From Echinostoma caproni (Eukaryota > Platyhelminthes > Trematoda > Plagiorchiida > Echinostomatidae): a DNA stretch of 64,000 nt. This document shows positions 52,182 through 61,900 of the stretch, one piece after another. The notes under the pieces were generated by a model. The model did not search any database and was not told the DNA's origin. It was given only the letters and a program-made list of their open reading frames with translations. The stretch lies in NCBI GenBank assembly GCA_900618425.1, contig UZAN01039382.1:61108-125107 (forward strand). The letters are read 5' to 3'. Both the position numbers and the translations under genes were made by a program. Each line of letters starts with the position of its first letter. The first letter of the stretch is position 1.

Positions 52182-52307
52182 ATGGACGTTGCCGAGGCTT
52201 TCCGCTCTTTGGATAAAGCTCGTGGGCGCTTATCGAGGCCGGTTCGTAGTCGGATGTTGGCCACTGAAGATGCAGTAGGCATTCGTTTGCACCATCTCCC
52301 TCTGTGA
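52182..52307 (+). other. Short GC-richer ORF, 41 codons, unknown
   Basis: ATG to TGA, encoding 'MDVAEAFRSLDKARGRLSRP' and a further 21 residues rich in Arg, Leu and His. It is more GC-rich than its surroundings and its codons look more protein-like than most frames here, which is why it is listed. No domain, homologue or splice signal recognised. Could be an exon, a transposon gag start or chance. Confidence 0.15.
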
Positions 52308-54339
52308 GCTCAAAAACAAGTTGTGCAATCGCTATCCCACCTCACCTCTCACAGACGCCGTAGCACAAGTAATCTCGATGAGCGGATGATGTCATCGCGG
52401 TGAATCCGATTCCCGGTTACATGATGAGATTGTTTCTTGTAATCTTTCTCGTGATGTGATTTTATATTTTCCAAGACAATTTTATTTCCAAGCACTGATA
52501 TATATTGAGATGTATTAGCATGAATAAAAATATTGGAAAACGACCTTGTTCTCGATTCTGTTGCTTTTTCTGAAATGTGCTCTGTGCGACTGAATTGAAA
52601 ACTCATAAAACCTTAGTTTCCGGAAAGCGCAGTACTTCAAAACGACATTTTATCTCTTTACACGTTCCGCCTGACGGCAACACTGAATTAATTAAAAAAG
52701 CTAATTAAAAAGAGCAGTATATGATGCCGTCCATGCCGTTCAACTTTGAGCTTCCTATTCGGTTCGACCCATTTTTGTTCAGAAACTCAAAGATCGACAA
52801 AGCCTGCTGCTTACTTCGATTTGCAACGACAGCATTCCCGGTTCCAGTGAAGCTTGTTATACTAGCCGCATCGGTATTCAGTTTATCCAAATACTCATCG
52901 GATATCGTCGATAATACGCAGGAGACAGATTGATGCAATTCAAATCTTTCTAACAGAACACCAACACTGACTAGTTTGTAGATGTTGGAAAATCATTCTA
53001 GAACTTCGAAATTTCATCAGGCATGTTGAAAACATAGTGCACTTTTGAGGTTGCAAAACACCGTTTGCCGACCGATAAAGTGCCATGGAGAGCTTTTGCA
53101 TTCATGTTGGGACAAACTGATATTACACAAATCACAATGTGATTGCGTAACAGGGCCCCAATCTGTATATGGTTTAAATCAACCTGCGTAACCGCCCACC
53201 CATCAATTTCCGTACCTAAACATTGACGCCCAGCACGACAGACTGTCTTAGTTGGCATCCTGTGTTTGAGCTATCTGAATCCTAAGGGGTGTGAATTATT
53301 AATTACCTGAGACCTGTTTGAGAGATTACAAAAACAGCCTTCTGCACAACTGATGTGTCATGCCAACGGGCATACGTGTTAACGACTATCCTAGTCATGG
53401 AAAAGATTCATTGACGCTAACAGAACTCATGTGGGTTGCTACGAAAACCGAGTCTATTTCTTTATCATTTACACGAATATTGCCTTTTCTCAGTCGAACA
53501 AAGAATTTCTCTTGCTGATAGTTCAAACGATCTGCAACCACTAACTCCTGCGGTAACTCAAATGAAGTCAAGTCAAGAATGCACGTTATTCATCCATTGT
53601 GGACAACATTTTCCGTGAAAAACATTTTTATTACTTTTGCTCTGGCATACATGCTATAAAAATGGGTTTAAAGTTATGGTAAATGGTATATAGGTAATAA
53701 TGAAGAGGAACCGAGAACGAGTAGCAAATGTAGATAGACAATTGTAGCGTGAAAATGTATATGAGACTGTGCAATAATTCATTTGATATTTGTTCTTTGG
53801 AAACCAAGGTACAACAGAACTGTGGAAAGCTGTGGTGCGTGTATATAAAGCTTCAAATTTACTGCTAGTTACAGAAGTTGAAATGGGGCATTAGAACATT
53901 GAGTGCAAAGAATGTGACGCATCAGAAAAGATTGAGTCACAGAGAGGGTTACACGTCTTCATGTGTTGGTTGACAATTGAATCAACCATCGCCTCAAAAG
54001 GTAAAGCTCCATATCTTGAGATGCTTTTCGGAGAGTGTCTGATCAATATGAAATCCTTAGACAAAAAACGGGGAAGATAATGTGGGGCAGTATGGTCTAA
54101 TGGCATAAAACACAAGAGTAAGTAAATGATGTACAATGGCACCTTCAGATATATAGTTCAGCCTTATAGCTTTTGGAAAACATTTATTCTATGTGCTAGA
54201 ATCATTTTAGGTCAGTAAACAGAAACTGTCGAAGATACTGAAAGTGTTGTAACCTTTCAACCTTTAGCTTATTGAGTACAGTCTAGGGAACGAGTGATAT
54301 AGAAAGTGTTGATGGTCTGCGGTTAATCGAAAACAAAAC
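52308..54339. other. Unassigned non-coding stretch
   Basis: No gene recognised. Open frames at 52705-52938 (-) and 52998-53258 (-) have no identifiable domain. Confidence 0.5.
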
Positions 54340-55830
54340 ACAATACATCTATTGGGGTTTAAAGGAACGGTAACCCCTATCAAACCATGTCAGAAACGTA
54401 ACTTATAACTGACTAGATGGGATTGATTGAGGGTTTGCAGGTATATGCGCCACCAACTACTATATCATCTGCATATGTTATGTGAAAACAGTTGGGGTGA
54501 CTGGCAAGTTTTTAATGTAAATGTGGAACGGAAAAGGGGATACAATTGCCCCTTGTATTACACCTTGGTTTACAGTGCCACGGAAGAACTAATACCATTG
54601 AGAAAAATGAATCAGCGTCATTCGGCAAATTGGTCATGCTATGGCAGTGTCAACAGGATTGTTTCTGTCACCCGGGTTAAACGCGATTGTGTTGTCCAAA
54701 AAACAAACATGAACAATTTTGTTTTGGGTCTAAAGTAAATAAAACAGAATGTGGAAGACAAACAATCGCATCTAAATTAAAGTGACGCTTACAATGTGCG
54801 AACTGATTGAAATCACAAAAATCAAAATTAGAAGATAGATGCTTAATAATAATTCGCTCAAAAGTCTTAAGTCATACTGAAAACCAAGCTATGGGTCGAA
54901 ACTTACCCTTTTCTTTGTCACTATGGAAATCAAGTGACCTTTTTGGATTCGGTAATGCTTGCACAACATTGCTCACTGAAGCAAAAGATCTGTGGAGCTC
55001 GATGATGTCACATGAAGCAGCAGTCTATGAATTTGAACGGCCACAGAGCAACTTCAGTCCGTTCCATAGCTGGCGACAGGATTTGTTCTCCAGCACGGTA
55101 ACATACAATATATTGAGATGGGCTACCTACCATCTGGTATGAAAGTTGACAGATTCGATCGTCAGTTTAGTTATCGAGCGATACACTTCACTTTCAGCCT
55201 GTGAACATTTCAGTGAATCAGAGATGAAGCGGTTGGGCTGTAGGTGAATCTTTTCTTGAGGGCAGCACACAGTATAACATTAGTTGAGATGATTCGTATG
55301 GTGCTCTCAGTGGACTAAAATATATGAGGATCGGGGGAGTAGTTGTAAGTCCATACAGGCTACCATGGATTATAATTTCATCAAATTGAGGTAATGATGT
55401 TGTCGTATACGTATCTTACATGCATTGGTAAAACTGTAATGAAACAGTGATCAGAATTTCCTACTAGTGGACATTTGAATGCAAAAAAAAAGTTGGTTCT
55501 TCAACGAAAAAGTGGTCCGAGGAGACACTATTCCACATGGAAAAACTAGCAGTGTTCTGAAGAGATGTAGGTGCGCAAAACCTCACATCCGATCTGTTAC
55601 ACCACGACTGGCGCACATATGTGACGACAACATTACCTTTAGTTCCCCTTCCTGGTGGTCTATCTACAGGAAATAAATGGAAGCCTTCAATCGAAACCAT
55701 TTTGTCCTCGACTGATTTTTGTAACCACGATTCTTGGAACAGTAGTACACAGCTTTGGAGCACTCTACGTAGTGAATCAAAAGACCGATGTCCGATGACT
55801 TGGGAAGAATTAAGCCGACATCCGACGATA
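54340..55830 (-). pseudogene. Decayed non-LTR retrotransposon: AP endonuclease and reverse transcriptase
   Basis: Reading right to left. 55830-about 55600 has 'VLQSCVLLFQESWLQKSVED' and 'FHLFPVDRPPGRG' then 'VVTYVRQS', the endonuclease motifs usually seen as 'ETWL', 'G....R.DR..GRGGGV..YVR'. About 54910-54700 has 'GKFRPIAWFSV', then 'FERIIIKHLSSNFDFCDFNQ', the early RT motifs ('YRPIA.T....FER....HL......QFA'). About 54600-54440 has 'GVIQGAIVSPFPFHIYIKNL' ('GVPQGAVLSPLLFNIY..DL') and the catalytic YADD box at 54475-54464. Stops and frameshifts separate the blocks, and the interval 55463-55000 is unrecognisable. EN precedes RT in the right order and strand, so this is probably one element. Superfamily CR1/Jockey; clade uncertain. 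Confidence 0.75.
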
Positions 55831-56423
55831 AAAATATAGGGAAACCAAAGTTCCTCGTCTTTCTTTTCTCAAGTGCAACTTGACAGCCATCACGATGGTT
55901 CCTTCGTTTACCAATTGAATTTCTGGCAATTGTTTAACCTTATTTCTCACTAAACGAGCAACAGCACGTAAGGACGAGTTGTTGATTTCTGTCACGGATA
56001 CTCGTATTGAAAATAAACGGAGTACGAAGTATCTAACCAATAATGTCACAGTAATTGATAGGAAGTATATCCTCAGGTAGTGTGCGATGGAAAAATCCAA
56101 CGCCCCAGCGATAACACAATTATTGGCACGGCCATGTTGAGAAACCTTTGTGTTTAATTAGTGTGAGAGGATAAGCGGTTGTTTGAAGAAACGCTGGCAC
56201 AAATTTATTTCTCATCCAAAGCTCCTATATAGACATATCAATGTCATCACTAGAATGAAATACGAAGTACCAGCCTCAAGGCATACAGGACGCGTTTTCA
56301 CTACCGCGTCTAAAGCAGCACAATTCCTAAAGATCCAGTTCTAGACAGTATTTGGTGCAAGTAAAAAATCAAATTGACACTACAATGACTTCTGCCAAGT
56401 GTCCCACACCCGCAATTGACTAC
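55831..56423. other. Unassigned spacer upstream of the EN-RT element
   Basis: May include the 5' UTR of the minus-strand element. The minus frame 56100-55810 is open for 96 codons but carries no recognisable motif. Confidence 0.4.
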
Positions 56424-56571
56424 CAAAGTCAAAGTCAAAGTTTTATTATGGGAATAGCTTACAAGCTGGTGCTTCTCTTGTCCCATAGGATGTTTACATA
56501 GATGAATCGTTACACATCGAAAAAAGGAGTCACATAGAGATCCGGGTAGGAGATAGAGAATGTAGGCTACC
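56424..56571 (-). mobile_element. 5'-truncated CR1-like 3' UTR stub, same family as 1-625
   Basis: 56510-56571 matches 1-62 with one internal mismatch. On the minus strand it continues to AATAAA (56447-56442) and three ACTTTG units (56441-56424), the family's 3' terminus. Similarity stops abruptly at 56571, so the insertion is 5'-truncated inside the 3' UTR, as expected from incomplete reverse transcription. No clear target-site duplication was seen. Confidence 0.85.
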
Positions 56572-56639
56572 GTTACCTTCGAATGTGAAACAGTAAATGC
56601 CAAACAATTGGGGCTGCGCAGAATTCATCGCCGGAGGAA

Positions 56640-57857
56640 GACAACATCCGCTCACAAACTCCATCATCCTGGGCAAATTACATAACTGAAATAATCGCCC
56701 ATCTATGCCAAAGTGTTTCCGACAAGTCACTGATTCTTCATTCCCGGAAATACGGAATCATTTCATCCATTTACAAAGATGATTACCGAAGTGATTCTGC
56801 GAACGACCATCCAGTTAACTTCCTCCTCTCATGTGAAAAGTAATGGAATCAGTTGTTGCTGATCCTCTGATGGAACATTTCGAGAAGTATAACATTCTTT
56901 CAGCGCCCCAACAAGAGCTTTTAAGAAAACAATAGTCCACCTTAAGCTTATTAACTGCACGGGATGAGTGAACAAGTTCATTTGACGCAGGGAAAGCAGT
57001 AGACATGGTCTAGTTGAACTTCTCCAACACTTTTGACGGGGTTAAGCATCGTATACTGCCGCAAGAGCTGCATAACTACGGTGTTTGAGGCATTCTCCTT
57101 GACTAGATTGGGGCATTTCTTCAACATAGTGCAGTATCGGTATGAGTTAATGCTTCTCAATTGGGATCACAACGATCCGTACTTGGTCCTTACCTTTTCC
57201 TAACATGGTTAAATAACATACTGGCCGTCCTTGGCTTTACGAAATGCAAGGTTCATCTTTATGTCACAAGGGGTGCTTTCGGCCACGTCAGTCATTATCT
57301 TCTGCGTAAAACGAAAAGGTTGAGGATCCAAAATGTTCCACACTGATTCAGTGCATCATCCAAGGCCTTAAAACAAGGTGGATTAGTAAAACGTGTTTCT
57401 GGATCATTCAAAGACCTATTGGCCCGTTTGATATCAGCGTATATTACACTACTCACCCAGTATACCATAGAGCTTAAGAATGTACGGTTAGTCGCCATCA
57501 AAAGGCAATCAAACGTCTGCGGAGAACAGTAAGCGAAATGGTCAAATATTCTCGGATTCTATTATTATGCATACCGTCGCATACAGACTCACCATCCTCG
57601 TATATGAAATACTACATCACTCTAACCACCTAACTAACACTATCCAGAAATGGTCATCTCAGGAGACATCCGTTTAAATATTTACTCCAAAAGAGTCGGC
57701 AGAGACCGCTAAGAGAGATTGCAGACATTACTCTTTCAGTGTCAGCTTTGGGAATATCTGTAAATCTTCCAATTAAAATTGTTTGTGCTACAACCATCGG
57801 GTCATTCAAGACCCGACTCAGTGAAGCATTGGAATACCCAACTGTTCAGCACACATG
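56640..57857 (+). pseudogene. CR1-like reverse transcriptase, heavily decayed
   Basis: Successive plus-strand blocks follow RT order: 'LILHSRKYGIISSIYKDDYR' at about 56730-56790 ('.I.PI.K.GDR' motif); 'DPLMEHFEKYNILSAPQQEL' at about 56855-56920; 'LNFSNTFDGVKHRILPQELH' with 'NYGV' at about 57015-57090 (catalytic-Asp 'DFSKAFD.VNHRIL' motif, D changed to N at the start); 'QRSVLGPYLFLTWLNNI' at about 57170-57225 ('QGSVLGPLLF..YIND'); and 'TTIGSFKTRLSEAL' at about 57795-57835, matching 'TIESFKQRLDKIL' of the copy at the window start. Stops and frame changes are frequent. No YADD box could be read. Confidence 0.75.
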
Positions 57858-58751
57858 ACTGAACGTTATACTTTGCTGTTTCTCATGCTACCAACCGAAA
57901 CTAGTGTGTACAGTTCCCATGGGATTCAATAAGCATTAGCTTTGTAATTTATCCATAACAAAATTTGTTTTTTAACACAATATAAATAATCTGTGGTACA
58001 TTTGCTTCCCAGAATCTGTCCCGATTTAAAACCATCTACATACGAGACTGATGGAACGATAGAGGGACATTCATGTTCATAAACACGTAGTTGAGTAATT
58101 CTTGGGACAAATTGCTATCACGTATAGAACAAACAAGTGTACTCGGTCAACAGATCAGCTCATATGTGTTAGTTTATGACAATCCAACTGAGTCTGACTA
58201 GCCACTGAGTAATAACGTTTTAGATTCAATAAGTAGGTGGTATCCGAATCAGCCACAGACCTCATGGNCTACTACCTTTCACCAATTAACTTGATATGCT
58301 TTCAAACAATCCGACTGCAAAATGGTTCCATTGTTAAACAATAAACCGCAATTGTATCTTCGTAGTATTAGCAACCCCGACGAAAACCGAGTGCAAATAA
58401 AACACGCGGTGCCCAAAGTTTTGCATCGATCTAATCGGTTCATAGATGAACAGCAGGAGTTGATAACAAGCCAGAAGACTTGGCAAACATGAAAATAACA
58501 AAATGGAAACCGGTGATTTTTCGCTCGTGCCTTGTCAGAAAACAAAAAAGCGCTCAAGGAGAGCACATTATCCGCACAATAATAATGATACGTATGAAGA
58601 AACGAATTTCCATCTGTAATATTTTTACTGCAACATATTGCCTGGAAAGCAATATCATCATCACTCGGCTATCCGGCTTAGATTCTGCTGAGTATTATTT
58701 GGCTTAGCCCAGTAGATTGTTCAGATTGAGCCACTCGCACAAGGTGATAAC
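57858..58751. other. Unassigned spacer
   Basis: Nothing recognised; one unresolved base at 58267. Confidence 0.5.
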
Positions 58752-58915
58752 CGTCGACCGTGTAGCTCATCGGTAAGGATTTAAAATTCCGACTCGACTG
58801 ATCGCGGTTCGAGTCCTGACAGGGACAGAAAAAGTACACACTGCTGACGAGTCCGAAACAGGACGAAACAGCTGCTCAGTGCTCTTTGTTGGTTATCACT
58901 GACATTTCCATCGCA
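58752..58915 (+). mobile_element. tRNA-derived SINE carrying a hammerhead ribozyme fold (Sm-alpha-like)
   Basis: The 5' part is tRNA-like: A box GTAGCTCATCGG at 58762-58773 and B box GGTTCGAGTCC at 58806-58816, 44 bases apart as in class I tRNAs. Immediately downstream lies a full hammerhead fold (separate entry). The combination of a tRNA-related pol III promoter with a hammerhead in a short repeat is the architecture of the schistosome Sm-alpha SINE. The ends of the repeat are estimated; no second copy is present in the window. Confidence 0.75.
58831..58887 (+). ncRNA. Hammerhead ribozyme (type I topology), altered cleavage triplet
   Basis: The core CTGACGA (CUGANGA) is at 58844-58850. Stem II GUCC/GGAC is at 58851-58854/58861-58864 with a six-base loop GAAACA. 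GAAA is at 58865-58868. A minimal stem III, CAG/CUG, is at 58869-58871/58872-58874. Inner stem I CACUG/CAGUG is at 58839-58843/58877-58881. An internal loop (58835-58838 against 58882-58883) is followed by outer stem I AAAG/CUUU at 58831-58834/58884-58887. This is the layout of the schistosome hammerhead, including the same stem II and the stem I internal loop used for tertiary contact. The cleavage-site dinucleotide at 58875-58876 reads CU rather than UH, so A15.1 cannot pair normally and activity is doubtful. Confidence 0.8.
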
Positions 58916-61900
58916 TTATTCGGTTTGTTTAAACGACTCCTCTGTCGGAAACACCAACCTCACACAACTGACCTTCGCTGTGTAGTACGTTCCATGGGGG
59001 GAGGGGGCAGTGCACTTCCATGAATGATGTGCTAACGGATTATGGACGCTTCATGGGAATCGGGATGCAATCGATACGGAGGGAAAATGCCAATTCTCAA
59101 GAATGTCAAATTCATCAGGGCTGGGTTTAAAGGAGCCGTACGCAAAAGGAAAATCAACGAAATAAGAGGTAAAGTGAGAATTAGCTATTGATTTGCGTAA
59201 GGAATAACGTCCATAAATACATTTCCGTCTGAATGTTATGAGTCTTTGAAGGTATCTACGGACGAAAAATTTGGATCTCACCGGTGATCCATGAATAAAC
59301 TAAATAGATTGACTAGAAAGTAAACTATTTGCCATCATGCAATCAGCATTCTGTAAAATTCAGTATGTGTTAAATAGTGACTGAGAAATTGTCCTGCATT
59401 GGTTACAAATCAACAGTATGTTCGTAGCGAATTGCCAGCAAAGTAGCCTTGGGTTCTCTTAGCAGCTCGTAATTAGCGGTTTGAAGCCTGATATTGAGTT
59501 TAAAAGGACTATATGCGACAGTTGCTACTGCCATGACAATCCTCTTCCATTCCATCCACACTCTTCCCTTTTGTCTCTCAGTTATCGCACCCAATTCCAT
59601 ACTCTTCGCGTTGACAAATCATCCTTTTTATTTGTATACGACATAAATCTCTCAACGCAGTTTATGTGCCAATGATAAGTTGAATAATCTCCTGTACCAG
59701 TATCATCCATTTCCGGTTTTACCTCGATGAGAAGTTATATCATTTTGTATAACTTTCTATCGTTCTCAGTTGATCAGTTTTCATTACGTTACTGATTCAA
59801 TGCTCACCTCTTTCTCCCATAGCCCTTTCATATCACTCCACCGCAACTAAACGTTTTGCGAAATTGTCCTACTGCAATTATGCAAATGTCCATAAATGGT
59901 ACTGTTCTAGTGGTGTTCCAACTCAATTCATGTATATAGGGAATGGCTTGAGTGCGTGCGCAAATGATAGCCTATATCAGATTATGTTATTTAATTTACT
60001 CAAACGGCAGTACCTCCTATTCGATGATTGTTTACTGTTGTCACTCGTTTTGGTAGAGATTCCACAACATAGGACGTGTATGTAGAGTGATTTTGGCATC
60101 TCATTTGGGCCTTTGAAGTTCCATTAGCAATACGATCGTGCACTTCTAGTTTAAGTTTCAACGAAAAGTCCTGATATGGATAACTGACACCTTGGAACTC
60201 CGCAGGCTAATAAAAATATACTAAAAGTAAACAGTACTCAAAACTTGAGTCATCATCCAAAGTGCGGTGGATTAGTGATAGAAAGCGTACTGCGAGATAA
60301 TCCAATTTCCTGGACAGCTTCTACCGTTAGTGTTCATCTCTTTCGTCCCATTTACTGTGCCTAGAGTTGGAAATCCTCGATTGCCAACCAAATGATCGTA
60401 GGTGATCATAGATGATCGGTTACACATGTTTAGACGTTTCTCCTCGCAAATCAACTGATTTGCGTCTGTCAAGGCTCAGCGCATACCGGACACTCGTCGT
60501 TGAAAAGGTTGCTGGAGAAAAAGGACGTGTTTGGTTTGCATCGATGAGTGATTCGTTTTTAATTTGATAAGGTTTTTCCACTTGGGACTAGCTGAACGCG
60601 AGCTAGGCTGAAATTAGTTCAGGCTTCGTTGTAAATAGATATACCATTATCATGTGATAATTCATCCAACTGGATTAGCGTGATACGTTTTGGGTAGATT
60701 CTTTTGCTAGCCTCGGTATTCAAAAGTAGTGAGGACAGATTTCTTTAAACATTCACACATGGGTCCGCATCGCTTCTCTACAAGACTTAAGTTACAATGC
60801 AGTGTAAATTGTATAGATGACCTATAACGTATGGGTTAGTTAATACACAACCGCAATTACGAATTGGTCAACTAACCAATATGTCGACTGAATAGCCTTC
60901 CCTGTNCCCTGTTATTTGGTCAACTGATGCCGGAATCTTGGGGTTCATCTAAAGTCACCTTGGTAACCAAGGTCACGCGCATTCAAATCGTCCCCGTGAT
61001 AACCGCAAGAAATGAGACCAGATAAGGACTGCAATCAGTTAAGCTTTTCTTTCATGTGACGGAAAAAAGTAGGGAATCGGGTAGAAAAATCCAATCTCAA
61101 CGGTCATATTTTGTCTGATACATTTCAATACTATTTGTAGATCGTATACTATTATTGAAGTTTATAAACGGTTTGTTCCGTTATTGGCATTCACGTCAAA
61201 CCGGATGATGACACAGCATACGGACAGTCATGAGCAAGCTGTCGGTAACTGGATAGAAGATCGAACAAACCAGTCGGCAACAGAAAACCTATTCTATTTT
61301 GATAATCGATTAGTTGTGTTTACCAAAGTTTTAGCATCATGCAATAGGAAAATGAGAGCTAAAAATGGGAATAAAATGGATCGCAGTATTAGAGCGCTTA
61401 TGTTATCCACTTGACAGGACCAGTCTGGTTATTTAATCAGCTCATCATGTGCGACATATAGACAAGTCGGTACAATTATCCTAAACGCGATGGACGTCAG
61501 TTCTGTGAAGCAGAATCAATGAAGTGTTGTAGTTAGGCCAAACAGGAACGATAACTCTCCTTGTTAAATGTCCCCAAATGTTTGGCTGCCAAGGGTCATT
61601 CGTTCATTGTTACCATTCCAGACAGGTAAAGGTTAGGAAGTCAAATCTCTCTGCCGTTTCCCAGTCTTCCGGTTTTTGTATTTTCCTAGGTAACCTCTGA
61701 TTGACCGGAAGCCTTTGTTGAAATTAACCGTACCAATATGCATTAAATAAATAAAAAGAGACGAACACATTTTCATTGATATCCTTATTAGCCTCCTGCA
61801 TCGTCGGTGGACAATTTTGTGAATCAGTTGGAAAACCGCACACTACCAGATAGCCCATAGCCGAGTGCAGATTTGCAATACGCCTTTTATACACATCTCT

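Noticed and set aside
54807..55142. 111-codon plus-strand ORF as a gene
   Set aside because: It lies opposite the minus-strand RT motifs of a decayed non-LTR element and has no motif of its own.
58762..58816. Functional tRNA gene
   Set aside because: The boxes are well spaced but no acceptor stem pairs and the segment runs directly into the hammerhead, so it is a SINE head.
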